Positions 16,917 through 25,606 of a stretch of DNA of 64,000 nt are shown in pieces. The translations under genes and the position numbers were made by a program. Each line of letters begins with the position of its first letter. Position 1 is the first letter of the stretch. The notes below the pieces were generated by a model. The model saw only the letters and a list, made by a program, of their open reading frames with translations, was not told the origin of the DNA and did no database searches. Origin of the DNA: Konateibacter massiliensis (GTDB lineage Bacteria > Bacillota > Clostridia > Lachnospirales > Lachnospiraceae); NCBI RefSeq assembly GCF_900184995.1, contig NZ_LT860098.1, forward strand, positions 129,001 through 193,000. Direction: 5' to 3'.

Positions 16917-17858
16917 TTACATATTTTTTAAAAAAATCATATTATTGACTGTTATTTGGGCTTTCCACCAATTCTTGCTCAATTCCCATTCCTTCTCATA
17001 TCCGTTCCAAGACCAAGTGACATCAAAGCTGCCATTTGGTTGTTGGGTTTTGATAATAAAATTGCATTCAAATTTTGCAATCTCCTTATTATCAGCGTAA
17101 AAAACCGACTCTCTCGAATTAAAAAATTGTGAAGGCTTACATGCATAAGTGTTTTCCCAAAGTGCCGTATCTCTTGTAATTGATTCATTCACCAGCTTAC
17201 AAAGCAGTTTTTCCAAGGCAGATGTCTCAAACTCTTTTTCCAGCCCTGCCTGCACGATATAATGGTGCATTTGGATAAAATTCGCAACCACATGCATGTC
17301 CTTCGGATTTACAATGTCTATTAAATCAGAAATCGCCCGCTTAGCGATTTTCACCGCTTTATCAAATATCTTCTCGCTGCGGTTCGCATATAGGAGCATA
17401 AATCCTGCCAGTGTTGCTGTCGGATTATATTGATCAAAAAATGCATTCTCTTTGCTGTCACTCCACCAAGGTGAATGAGGATAATCCCACCACGGGGCAT
17501 GCGGGTAATCATTATTACTTGGAATGACCGTAGTCCATTCTTCTCCGTTGAAGGTATCTGTATTGGTCAGATAATCAACAATGGACTTTATGATTGGTTC
17601 GTCTTTGCTCAAACCGCCGATTTCACGGATAATTTCCGTTGCAGCCCAAGTCTGTATAGGCGATGAGTTTGGATTCATACAATCCGGTTCCAGCCCATAT
17701 CCAAAGCCACCATCCTCATTCTGGTATGCCTTTACATATCGAAGCACCTCTTCCTTGCTTCCGTCTTCAAAGTGATAATTCCACCTTGCCAAGTCTAATG
17801 GTCTGGCATTTTGATAAATGTACTTTTTTGCTTTTTGAAATGCTGCTTCTTTATTCAT
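16917..17858 (-). CDS. Alpha/alpha-toroid (prenyltransferase/squalene-cyclase-like) protein
   Basis: 313 residues. The stretch YQNEDGGFGYGLEPDC (about 44-59) resembles the QW-type repeats of the terpenoid-cyclase/prenyltransferase toroid, and QPNGSFDVTWSWNGYEKEW near the end repeats the theme. No DxDD or DDxD catalytic motif is clear, so cyclase activity should not be assumed. The start overlaps the stop of the upstream ABC-F gene by one base (TAATG), so the two are translationally coupled. Function unknown; the coupling suggests it belongs to the same induced response. Confidence 0.6.
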   Translation of the reverse strand: MNKEAAFQKAKKYIYQNARPLDLARWNYHFEDGSKEEVLRYVKAYQNEDGGFGYGLEPDCMNPNSSPIQTWAATEIIREIGGLSKDEPIIKSIVDYLTNTDTFNGEEWTTVIPSNNDYPHAPWWDYPHSPWWSDSKENAFFDQYNPTATLAGFMLLYANRSEKIFDKAVKIAKRAISDLIDIVNPKDMHVVANFIQMHHYIVQAGLEKEFETSALEKLLCKLVNESITRDTALWENTYACKPSQFFNSRESVFYADNKEIAKFECNFIIKTQQPNGSFDVTWSWNGYEKEWELSKNWWKAQITVNNMIFLKNM

Positions 17859-19396
17859 TATAAATCCTCCACTTTTCTCAGTCCATCCTTATTTAGTTCA
17901 TAAACCGTCGTACATACTTCCCTAATATACTTTCTGTCATGAGAAATACTGATAATTGCACCGTTATATTCTTTTAACACCTCGCGGATTACCGGATTAG
18001 AAAGCGGTGAAAAATTTCTCGTCGGCTCATCCAAAATCAGGACATTGCTGCCCTCCATGCTCATTTTCAAAAGCAGGAGCTTTGCCTTCTGCCCGCCGGA
18101 CAGCTCCTCTATTTTGTGCATCATCTCATCTTCCGTATATTTCATGCTTCCCAAATAGGTGCGTATCCGCGTTATCTCTTCCCTGTCTCCGGTGTTTGTT
18201 AAAAATTCTACCGGTGAAAGATTTAAATCCAGCAGTTCTTCATAATTTTGAGGCATGTAGGACACTTTAATATCCTGCCGCGCCGACAGCTCCTTTGCAA
18301 TGGCTCTGATAAGCGTTGTTTTTCCCACTCCATTTTTGCCGATGAGGCATATTTTTTCAGGCCCGCGTATATTCAGCTCAATATTTTCAGCAAGCTTTGT
18401 TTCACCAATTTCAAGCTCCCTTATGCTTAAATTTAAAATATTTTTATCGTTTGGCACAGAGATATCTTTGCTGAACTTAACGAAAATATTCTGCTCCGTC
18501 TCCGGTATCTCGGTCATATTTTGTGCTTCTCTGTCAAAACGCTTTTCCATCGATTTTACAGCCTTCATTTTCTTTTTGAGAAGCTGCCCGCTGTGTGGGT
18601 CTTGGCGGGTTATAACATTTTGTTGATGCTCCACCTTTTGCTGTATCTGCCGAAATTTTTCCTGCTGCTTCTCGTATTCGCTTCGTTCTTTTCTCGCCAC
18701 CTGCTCCTGGTGTGTAAACTTGGAAAGTCTCTCCTCCACATACCTTCTGTAAGGCATTTTTGCTATGGTATGCCTCGGTGTCGTCTTTCTTTTTATCTGC
18801 TCCAAATGTATCACAAGATTTGCAGTATTTTCTATCAAGGTTTCATCGTGTGAAACAAAAAGCACCGGTATTTGACTTGCATTTATAAATTTCTCAAGCC
18901 ATTCCAGAGTATCTATATCAATGTCGTTGGAAGGCTCATCAAGAAGCAGCACATTTGGCTTCTCCATCATAATTTTTATCAACTGCAGCTTGACCTTTTG
19001 CCCTCCCGACAGTTGACCGACAAGCTGTTCTGAATACAGCAACTCCAAATCTACCCCAAGCGGAAATACAATATCGGATAGCTCCTTCGGTGTCATTTCA
19101 TAAAATTCAGGCACCTCAGAGCAAAATTCCAGTATACTTTTCTGCTTGTCCTCTACCGAAATCTCCTGTGATAAATAGCCGATTTTCACATCATTTTTTA
19201 TAATCTGCCCTGTGAATTCCATATAGTTTTCCACAAGACCTTCCTCATAAATCAGCTTCAAAAGGGTGGACTTTCCGTTTCCCTCCTCCCCGATGATAAC
19301 CGCTTTGTCACCATCGTTTAGTACAAAAGAAAAATTATTAAGAATTGTTCTCAAATCTTTATTGTGCGTGATTGTAAGGTTTTTTATTTGTAACAT
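17858..19396 (-). CDS. ABC-F family ATPase (ribosome protection type)
   Basis: 512 residues from MLQIKNLTI, which has AAGGGAG upstream. Two nucleotide-binding domains have Walker A GEEGNGKST and GKNGVGKTT, signatures LSGGQKVK and LSGGQKAK, and Walker B VLLLDEPSNDID and VLILDEPTRNFS. A Lys/Glu-rich linker (about 225-310) joins them, and there are no membrane segments. This is an ABC-F protein. Members with such linkers bind the ribosomal E site and displace antibiotics such as lincosamides, pleuromutilins and streptogramins. Expression is probably set by the attenuator leader upstream. The frame stays open 28 codons further upstream, but that part lacks a ribosome binding site and is full of hairpins. 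Confidence 0.9.
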   Translation of the reverse strand: MLQIKNLTITHNKDLRTILNNFSFVLNDGDKAVIIGEEGNGKSTLLKLIYEEGLVENYMEFTGQIIKNDVKIGYLSQEISVEDKQKSILEFCSEVPEFYEMTPKELSDIVFPLGVDLELLYSEQLVGQLSGGQKVKLQLIKIMMEKPNVLLLDEPSNDIDIDTLEWLEKFINASQIPVLFVSHDETLIENTANLVIHLEQIKRKTTPRHTIAKMPYRRYVEERLSKFTHQEQVARKERSEYEKQQEKFRQIQQKVEHQQNVITRQDPHSGQLLKKKMKAVKSMEKRFDREAQNMTEIPETEQNIFVKFSKDISVPNDKNILNLSIRELEIGETKLAENIELNIRGPEKICLIGKNGVGKTTLIRAIAKELSARQDIKVSYMPQNYEELLDLNLSPVEFLTNTGDREEITRIRTYLGSMKYTEDEMMHKIEELSGGQKAKLLLLKMSMEGSNVLILDEPTRNFSPLSNPVIREVLKEYNGAIISISHDRKYIREVCTTVYELNKDGLRKVEDL

Positions 19397-19508
19397 ATCG
19401 TCAGCTCCCTTCGTAATATTATCTAGCAAAGAATGTGCCAAGGCACATTCCCCGCGCCGAATGCAGTCACATAGTGACATCTTCCACTTGCATTCGTGCG
19501 CATAATAT

Positions 19509-19543
19509 AAAAAAATCTACTTTCAGAGAACCCGAAAATAGAC
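19509..19543 (-). terminator. Attenuator terminator in the ABC-F leader
   Basis: Minus strand TCTATTTTCGG (19532-19542) pairs with CTGAAAGTAGA (19516-19526), followed by TTTTTTT. It lies 113 bases upstream of the ABC-F start and about 165 bases after the promoter, so it would abort the transcript before the gene unless an alternative fold forms. Confidence 0.85.
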
Positions 19544-19700
19544 TTTAACGCAAAGAAACCCGATATGAAGAATCAAGGTGTTGGTTAAATAATCTATTCA
19601 CGGTAACAGAAGCAAGCCTGTATGCCAGACCTCTGAAAAACTTCTCTTTTATTACCAGAAATAGACTATTTAATCATCTTTTCACCCTTTCTTGTGTTCT
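19544..19700 (-). promoter_or_regulatory. Antibiotic-responsive-type attenuation leader of the ABC-F operon
   Basis: Between the promoter and the terminator the minus strand holds a 3-codon ORF and segments that can pair in exclusive ways. TAGTCTATTTCTGG right after the tiny ORF nearly copies the 5' arm of the terminator, so it can pair with the terminator's 3' arm. The same segment (TTAAATAGTCTATT) can instead pair with AATAGATTATTTAA (near 19585-19598). Ribosome position on the short ORF could therefore choose between read-through and stop, as in the leaders of vmlR- and lsa-type genes. The pairing is read by eye, not computed. Confidence 0.7.
19666..19677 (-). CDS. Three-codon upstream ORF (Met-Ile-Lys)
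   Basis: ATG ATT AAA TAG, with AGAAAGGG eight bases upstream, about 30 bases after the predicted transcription start. It directly adjoins the switching segment of the ABC-F leader, and its stop lies within it. A ribosome held here by an antibiotic would mask that segment. It is too short to be found by gene callers. Confidence 0.55.
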   Translation of the reverse strand: MIK

Positions 19701-19707
19701 TTTCCTC

Positions 19708-19736
19708 ATCATAGCATAGGAAAAACATAAAAGCAA
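19708..19736 (-). promoter_or_regulatory. Promoter of the ABC-F operon
   Basis: Minus strand TTGCTT (19731-19736), 17-base spacer, TATGAT (19708-19713). It begins right after the terminator of the catalase-ybaN operon and reads into the attenuator leader. Confidence 0.75.
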
Positions 19737-19740
19737 GAAA

Positions 19741-19771
19741 ATAAACCGCAGAAAAATTCTCTGCGGTTTAT
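19741..19771 (-). terminator. Terminator of the catalase-ybaN operon
   Basis: ATAAACCGCAGA pairs perfectly with TCTGCGGTTTAT; the minus-strand product ends GGTTTATTTTCTTGC. It lies 12 bases after the ybaN-like stop. Confidence 0.85.
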
Positions 19772-19782
19772 TCCATTCGCGC

Positions 19783-20187
19783 TCAATCTCCCTCTGCTCC
19801 TAATTCCTTCTGTGAGCTGCCTTTTTCCTTCGGTCTCGCAATAATCAGTATATGAGTCGTCACTGCAATTCCGATACAAGGCAGAAGAATTGCTGCCCAC
19901 ATGGAATGGATGTACACAATAGAGATGATAAGCATAATCCATAGAAAGCTCAGGCTTTTTATGACCGTTATGGTACTAAGCCCTTTTCTTTCCTTATAAT
20001 TTGTAATATATTCTCCAAACAATTTACTCTTTTTTAACCAGTCAGTCAGCTTTTTGTTGCTAGAAAAGCACGCCGCCGCAACAAGTACAAACGGTGTTGT
20101 AGGCAGCACCGGCAAAAATAAGCCAATCCCTCCGATTAGTAAGAACATAAAACCAATTGCAATAAGAATTTTATTTTTTATTTCCAT
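19783..20187 (-). CDS. YbaN-like inner-membrane protein (DUF454)
   Basis: 134 residues. The N-terminal membrane hairpin has the family hallmark GGIGLFLPVLPTTPFVLVAAACFS (read as two parts, about 19-42), then the amphipathic helix KLTDWLKKSKLFGEYI and two more membrane segments (about 78-115). DUF454 proteins are small membrane proteins of unknown function, often found beside redox or heme genes. The start overlaps the catalase stop (TAATG), which implies coupled translation with catalase and perhaps a role under oxidative stress. Confidence 0.85.
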   Translation of the reverse strand: MEIKNKILIAIGFMFLLIGGIGLFLPVLPTTPFVLVAAACFSSNKKLTDWLKKSKLFGEYITNYKERKGLSTITVIKSLSFLWIMLIISIVYIHSMWAAILLPCIGIAVTTHILIIARPKEKGSSQKELGAEGD

Positions 20188-21692
20188 TATTTTAGTGTCG
20201 CTTGAATAAGCCCATTATTGTCCAGCTTCGCCAGTTCCTTCACTTTCTCAATATCAAGACCCATCGCCGCCGTAATCCTCTCTCCATATTCTGTATCCGC
20301 TAAGTAGCAGTGGGTGGCATGACGATATTTTACATTGTCCGTGACAGATGCAATATCATCAGCAGTATTTTCAATTAACAGTTTTTTCTTATCCTCCGTC
20401 ATCAAGCGGTAAAGCTCTCCTCCCGCACGGAAGTTGTCATCCGTTGGGTCATCCTTCGGATCAAAGCGATACATCGCACCTTCAATATCAAGCGGTGGCT
20501 CTGCCACGTCAGGCTGCGGTGACCAATAGCCGTCACTGTTCGGTGAATATGCAGGTATTCCTCCGTAGTTTCCATCAACACGCATGGCGCCGTCACGGTG
20601 ATATTCATTTACCTCGCATTTTGCACGGTTGACCGGTATGTGATTGTGGTTGACTCCAAGACGATAGCGCTGTGCATCGCCGTAGGCAAACAATCTTCCC
20701 TGTAAAAATTTATCTGGCGAAAATCCGATTCCTGGAACAACATGAGCCGGTGTAAATGCGGATTGCTCCACCTCCGCAAAATAATTTTCCGGATTGCGGT
20801 TAAGCTCCAATACACCTACCTCAATAAGAGGAAATTCCTTGTGACGCCAAATCTTCGTGATATCAAACGGATTTTCATAATGATTCTTCGCCTGCTCCTC
20901 CGTCATAATTTGCACATACATCGTCCATTTCGGATAATTTCCCCGCTCAATCGACTCAAATAGGTCTCTTCCATGGCTTTCTCTGTCCTTGCCGCAAATT
21001 TCCGCTGCCTCTGCATTGGTCAGATTCTTAATTCCCTGCTGCGTGTGGAAGTGGAATTTACACCAGACACGCTCATTTTTATCATTGTAGAAGGAGAAGG
21101 TGTGCTCACCAAAGAAATGCATATTGCGAAACGTCGCCGGTATTCCTCTGTCTGACATAACAATCGTTCTCTGATGGAATGTCTCAGGCAGCAAGGTCCA
21201 AAAATCCCAGTTATTTTGTGCCGAGCGCATACCGGTTCTCGGGTCACGCTTTACAGCACGGTTTAAGTCTGAGAAATTATGTACATCGCGGATAAAAAAG
21301 GTAGGCGTATTGTTTCCTACTAAATCCCAATTGCCTTCCTCCGTATAAAATTTCACTGCAACACCTCGTATATCACGCTCTGCATCTGCTGCTCCACGCT
21401 CCCCTGCAACCGTAGAAAAACGAAGAAATAAATCGGTCTTTGTTCCCGGCTGAAGCACTTTGGCTTTTGTATACTTCGATATGTCTCCTGTGACGGTCAG
21501 ATTTCCGTAGGCTCCCCAGCCCTTTGCATGCATACGGCGCTCCGGTATGACCTCTCTGTTAAAATGAGCCATTTTTTCCAGTAACCAGACATCTTGCATT
21601 GCGACAGGCCCTCTCGGTCCGGCTGTTATGGAATTCTCATTATCCGGTATCGGTGCGCCCACTTCATTTGTCAGTTTCTTGTTCTCGTCCAT
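20187..21692 (-). CDS. katA: Monofunctional heme catalase
   Basis: 501 residues, the length of small-subunit (clade 3) catalases. The distal His is in [12 protein letters not shown] (His 55), the distal Asn in [11 protein letters not shown] (about 128), and the proximal heme ligand Tyr in [15 protein letters not shown] (about 337). It converts hydrogen peroxide to water and oxygen in the cytoplasm. The start follows AAGGAGGTATT. The gene leads an operon with a YbaN-like gene that ends at a terminator. A heme catalase is not universal in Lachnospiraceae, and heme must be made or acquired for it to work. No PerR box could be read with confidence in the 88 bases upstream. Confidence 0.97.
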   Translation of the reverse strand: MDENKKLTNEVGAPIPDNENSITAGPRGPVAMQDVWLLEKMAHFNREVIPERRMHAKGWGAYGNLTVTGDISKYTKAKVLQPGTKTDLFLRFSTVAGERGAADAERDIRGVAVKFYTEEGNWDLVGNNTPTFFIRDVHNFSDLNRAVKRDPRTGMRSAQNNWDFWTLLPETFHQRTIVMSDRGIPATFRNMHFFGEHTFSFYNDKNERVWCKFHFHTQQGIKNLTNAEAAEICGKDRESHGRDLFESIERGNYPKWTMYVQIMTEEQAKNHYENPFDITKIWRHKEFPLIEVGVLELNRNPENYFAEVEQSAFTPAHVVPGIGFSPDKFLQGRLFAYGDAQRYRLGVNHNHIPVNRAKCEVNEYHRDGAMRVDGNYGGIPAYSPNSDGYWSPQPDVAEPPLDIEGAMYRFDPKDDPTDDNFRAGGELYRLMTEDKKKLLIENTADDIASVTDNVKYRHATHCYLADTEYGERITAAMGLDIEKVKELAKLDNNGLIQATLK

Positions 21693-21780
21693 CCTAATAC
21701 CTCCTTTTAAATCGTTGTGTTTACGGTATAAAATAGTATATTTATATGTATCACAGCGTTATAAATTTGCTGATTTCATA

Positions 21781-22488
21781 TCAGATAAGCGAAAAGCCCA
21801 TAAGAACAATGGCTGCATACGCGCAGCTTTTTGGAAGCATAAGCATGCCAATCTTTGGATTGACACCGGAAAATAATACTACCGGTATATAACAGACAAA
21901 GCTGACCAGTATCGCAAGCCACATAAAAGAGAGGCTTCCTCCTCTGGTAACAGCTCCTACTATGTAGAGAAGCATAACAACTGCCCCAAGCAAAACAAAC
22001 GGTATATTCCGGTATATCCCCCATTTCAGCGAAGGTGTCTTGCTTGTCCAGCCATTTTGCAGGAACAGGCACAAAAGGATACGCACAAATGCACATCCAT
22101 AGGCAAAAGCATCAAGATAACGCCCCACCTCAAAACCATAATATTTCTTGCCAATTTCCCATAAAATCAGGTAAAACAGTGTCATTGTAATGGACGTGAT
22201 AAATTTTCCTATTCCCAAAGAGACGGTGTGGTCCCTTGCACCTTTATCCGTCATTGTATAAATTCTTGGAATAAGATGACAAGAATCTCCCGCTCCTAAT
22301 ACAAATGCCATCACCGCATACTGAAATAGCAGACTTCCCTTTTCAGCATGCCGATACAGTACTCCTGCGGCTATAAACACCACCAAGAGATAGAGCACGT
22401 CAAATATAATTTCAACGCGCTTCATAATTTTTTTCCCCGTGCCGGTTTGTGCGGTCAGATTTTGCGCTTTGGATTCTTGGGAAACCAT
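21781..22488 (-). CDS. Multi-pass membrane protein of unknown function
   Basis: 235 residues with about six membrane segments after a short polar N-terminus (MKRVEIIFDVLYLLVVFIAA near 22; FVLGAGDSCHLIPRIY; SITMTLFYLILW; FVLLGAVVMLLYIVG; FVCYIPVVLFSG). The conserved-looking GAGDSCHLIPR contains Asp, Cys and His inside the membrane, which could bind metal or catalyse a reaction. I do not recognise a named family. The first Met has AGGGTGAGAAAAGG upstream and lies 34 bases inside the preceding DUF4491 gene, so the two are co-translated; a start at residue 22 is the alternative. Confidence 0.65.
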   Translation of the reverse strand: MVSQESKAQNLTAQTGTGKKIMKRVEIIFDVLYLLVVFIAAGVLYRHAEKGSLLFQYAVMAFVLGAGDSCHLIPRIYTMTDKGARDHTVSLGIGKFITSITMTLFYLILWEIGKKYYGFEVGRYLDAFAYGCAFVRILLCLFLQNGWTSKTPSLKWGIYRNIPFVLLGAVVMLLYIVGAVTRGGSLSFMWLAILVSFVCYIPVVLFSGVNPKIGMLMLPKSCAYAAIVLMGFSLI

Positions 22489-22742
22489 CCTTTTCTCACC
22501 CTTTCTCTCTGCTCTTTTAACTCAATAATTGACCAGATACAGGTACATCCAAAAATGCCCAATATGGAGGATATAATAATCTCCCGAATCAAGCAAGACG
22601 ATACAATTGTTATTATTCCAATAATCAAAAATACAGGCCAGATTTTATCCGAGAAATAATACTCACATTTGATAACAATCGGGTGAAAAACCCCAATAAT
22701 AATAAAAGCCGCGATGCCGATTATCAGTCCTGTAACGTGCAT
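22455..22742 (-). CDS. DUF4491 family membrane protein
   Basis: 95 residues. The pattern TGLIIGIAAFIIIGVFHPIVIKCEYYFS, three membrane segments and the ending RERVRKGWFPKNPKR match DUF4491, a small conserved membrane protein of Clostridia and Bacteroidetes with no known function. GGAGGGAGAAC precedes the ATG. It overlaps the following membrane-protein gene by 34 bases. The 147-base gap upstream, up to the large ATP-grasp gene, is AT-rich and shows no gene. Confidence 0.85.
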   Translation of the reverse strand: MHVTGLIIGIAAFIIIGVFHPIVIKCEYYFSDKIWPVFLIIGIITIVSSCLIREIIISSILGIFGCTCIWSIIELKEQRERVRKGWFPKNPKRKI

Positions 22743-22889
22743 GTTCTCCCTCCGCTATCATATATTTTAATTTTTACAAACCCAATCATTATATCTTTTT
22801 TATATTCTAACAAATTAAGACATTGTCGTCAATCGTCTGCTTTATTGTTTTATGCTTTTTTTATGTCGAATAATATATATTTCGTTTTC

Positions 22890-25460
22890 TTATTGTTCAA
22901 AAATTCCACAGCTGGTAATTCCGCTTTTAATATCATAATAAAGCATAAGCGGTGCTTCCTCAAACTTATATATGCTTACCATATCGCTTAACTGCTCATA
23001 TCCTTCTGGGAGTTCTCCCTTAATCCCATAGTCCTCAAGTAATTTTTTGTTATTGTTTATGACTTCCTCCGTCACATTATTGATAGCGGTATAAAAGATT
23101 CCGGTCTCCACTAAATCCTGAAAAATATGGCTTCCGTAAGATAATTCGGGCGCATATCCGGATTCTGTATAATCCATTTCCGCAATGGCACAAAAGCTTG
23201 ATATTCCGGAGAACTTCACCGGTATCCCAAGTTCAGGTGAAGATGTTCCGATTCTTCCCGGCACCATAATCATTACATTGCTTTTTGTATTTTTATAAAA
23301 AGAGTTAATGGAAGTAATCAGATTCGCCACCTCCATTTTTTTGTTATATGGATACTCATAATATTTTTTTGCATCTACAACAGCAATCGCATCTATTTTC
23401 TTCAACTGGGTTGCTCCCAACGAAGAATTTGAATTCGTAAATAGTATTTTGTTTTCATCCATCTGGGGAATTTCTATGTTTTCCATGGAAGAAAATGTCT
23501 GCAACGGCCTGCACTGTAATAAACAGATGACATACTGTTTATTTTCATTGGAATTAACGGTATATTCTATATCCACAGGATAAGTATAAACACGATGCAA
23601 CGTCGAAAGAATTTCATCCATATCAGATAAAAGCTGCTCATTCTGCACGTATCCTTGGCAGGTGCCAAAGCAGATTTGTCTGTTATTTCCCTGCTCTCTC
23701 AGCCTTCTTTCCAGCTCGTAGTCATGCTCTAGCACAAGTCTCTGATACCAGTATGGTGTGCATTCCATCATCTGGTCTACCGTTATCTCGGCAATCTTGT
23801 TCTGGCCTATGCTGATTACATCCATTTTTCTCTGGGAGAATTTGACTTTGTCATCCATGGATGTGATATAGGTGTGGGAAGGCTTGTCTAAATGCACGAT
23901 TCGCGGATAGTCATTTTCTGTCCGGTCAACCGCTCTGGTTCCAAGTCCAAACACCATTCGCAGCATGCCTTTTTTCCCTTCCGTTTTCTTATCAATGGAA
24001 TATAAATCCTGAGAATATCCAACTCCACCAATTGACGGGAAAAAGAATTCTCCATATATTGAGCCCGATACTCTCTGCACAAGGATAGACATCTGCTCTT
24101 CCAGCTGATCCAGTCCTCTTTTTCGTCGATATTCAAGTGCGGATGGATTTATAATACTGGCATATACGATTCTTATCGCTCTTTCGAGTTTTTCCAAACG
24201 TTCCTCAAGAGTTCCCTGATTCCCGCAGAAAACCGATTCATATTTTCCGGCAAATGCATTGCCAAAGCTATCCTCCAGCATACTGCTGGAGCGCACAATA
24301 ATTGGTGCCTGCCCATAGTATTCAAGCATTCTTCTAAGCTGTGCACGGATATTTTCAGGAAAAACACCATTCCTTATTTTCCTGTCCAGCCGCTCTGCCA
24401 CCTCATAATATCCGCTTTCATCTTTCTGCTTAATATGCAATTCCCACAGATTATTAAAAACCATATACGTATAAAATATATGATCTCCGATGTAATAGGA
24501 ATCATGTGGCTCCAGTCTTTCAGACAGGTGTGGAAGTTCTTTTTCTACTATATTTCTTGACAGCAGCATTCCGCAGGCTTTTCCACCTATTTTCCCCGAA
24601 CCAATCATACGTTTTTTGACTTGCAGATAATCATTGATACCAAAATAATCTGCAAGCATTGCTCTAATCTTATTATCTTTGGTCATCATCATTCTGCATA
24701 GATTATTCTGAATATCTTCCGTTCCCTCACTGTTTTTCAGTTCACTGCATGCTCGAAAATATCTTTCCCAGCTATCAAGATTCTGATCCGTGTTGCTTAA
24801 CGACTGTTCCACAATGCGGTAAAACAAGGTAACGCTTACCGAATCAGTGAGGCTTCTGAATTCTTTTTCCTGTTTATCCGCCTTGTGAGGGAGAAACATA
24901 AAGGCAGAATACCGGTTCCAAACTTTAATAGGATGAAGATATATATTGTTTTCATCAGAATACACATCCAGAAACAACTGTGTTGTTTCCCTGATACGTG
25001 CGATTGTATCGAAAGAATGGCCACCTCTGATTAGCGGAAACAGTGCCACCGTATCCAGTTTAAACAGAAACGGGCAGGTCACACAGAAAAAATTACCCAT
25101 CATCAAATCTGCCGCCCATGCTACCTGCAATTCGGATAAGCAGTCAAATACATAGAACGCTTCCCGACCCTCCTGCTCAATGATACGGTGCACTGATATT
25201 GTAAAATTCTCAAACCCTCCCCCCGGATCAAGGCTATATCTATGTGCATCTTTTTCCTCAACCAGCGGCTCATGTGTTGCAAAGCGAAAATATATCACTT
25301 TTCTTTTGTCCTTTATCGCCTGCGCTATAAATGGCTTTGTAAAAAAGCGAAATTCTTCTATATTGCTTACCTGCAGAACAACATTATCTCCTAGCCTGAT
25401 GTTATCTAACAGCTTGTCCATGTCTGGCAGCCCTGACTGCACTTTATCGAATGCGCCCAT
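22890..25460 (-). CDS. P-loop-less RecA/KaiC-like domain fused to a PEP/pyruvate-binding ATP-grasp domain
   Basis: 856 residues from MGAFDKVQSG, seven bases after AGGAGGT. The N-terminal ~230 residues open SGLPDMDKLLDNIRLGDNVV, the typical start of KaiC/RadA-type RecA folds, but the Walker A GxxxxGKT is replaced by VSNIEEFRF; a Walker-B-like FYVFDCLSEL remains. From about 285 a PPDK/PEP-synthase N-terminal domain follows (GSGKIGGKACGML; IIVRSSSMLEDSFGNAFAGKYESVF, with the ATP-binding Arg). The swivelling phospho-His domain and the TIM barrel of true PEP synthases are absent. It probably phosphorylates or activates an unknown partner. It follows a radical SAM gene in the same direction, 146 bases downstream of it. 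Confidence 0.8.
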   Translation of the reverse strand: MGAFDKVQSGLPDMDKLLDNIRLGDNVVLQVSNIEEFRFFTKPFIAQAIKDKRKVIYFRFATHEPLVEEKDAHRYSLDPGGGFENFTISVHRIIEQEGREAFYVFDCLSELQVAWAADLMMGNFFCVTCPFLFKLDTVALFPLIRGGHSFDTIARIRETTQLFLDVYSDENNIYLHPIKVWNRYSAFMFLPHKADKQEKEFRSLTDSVSVTLFYRIVEQSLSNTDQNLDSWERYFRACSELKNSEGTEDIQNNLCRMMMTKDNKIRAMLADYFGINDYLQVKKRMIGSGKIGGKACGMLLSRNIVEKELPHLSERLEPHDSYYIGDHIFYTYMVFNNLWELHIKQKDESGYYEVAERLDRKIRNGVFPENIRAQLRRMLEYYGQAPIIVRSSSMLEDSFGNAFAGKYESVFCGNQGTLEERLEKLERAIRIVYASIINPSALEYRRKRGLDQLEEQMSILVQRVSGSIYGEFFFPSIGGVGYSQDLYSIDKKTEGKKGMLRMVFGLGTRAVDRTENDYPRIVHLDKPSHTYITSMDDKVKFSQRKMDVISIGQNKIAEITVDQMMECTPYWYQRLVLEHDYELERRLREQGNNRQICFGTCQGYVQNEQLLSDMDEILSTLHRVYTYPVDIEYTVNSNENKQYVICLLQCRPLQTFSSMENIEIPQMDENKILFTNSNSSLGATQLKKIDAIAVVDAKKYYEYPYNKKMEVANLITSINSFYKNTKSNVMIMVPGRIGTSSPELGIPVKFSGISSFCAIAEMDYTESGYAPELSYGSHIFQDLVETGIFYTAINNVTEEVINNNKKLLEDYGIKGELPEGYEQLSDMVSIYKFEEAPLMLYYDIKSGITSCGIFEQ

Positions 25461-25606
25461 AATCATACCTCCTGATTTCTGTATTGGTATAACATTTTCT
25501 TTATAAGGGGAGAACTATTATTTCTTGTTATTTTTATCATAACATAATTTTTTAAATTTATATATCAAAAACCTTGCTAAGACAGGCGTTTTTATAACAC
25601 TAGTTT

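Noticed and set aside
19397-19480. N-terminal extension of the ABC-F protein (28 codons starting MSLCDCIRR)
   Set aside because: It has no ribosome binding site, overlaps strong hairpins after the attenuator, and the Met at 19396 has AAGGGAG and matches the usual family start.
21693-21780. PerR box upstream of catalase
   Set aside because: The AT-rich region has TTATAA-like segments, but none fits TTATAATNATTATAA well enough to call.
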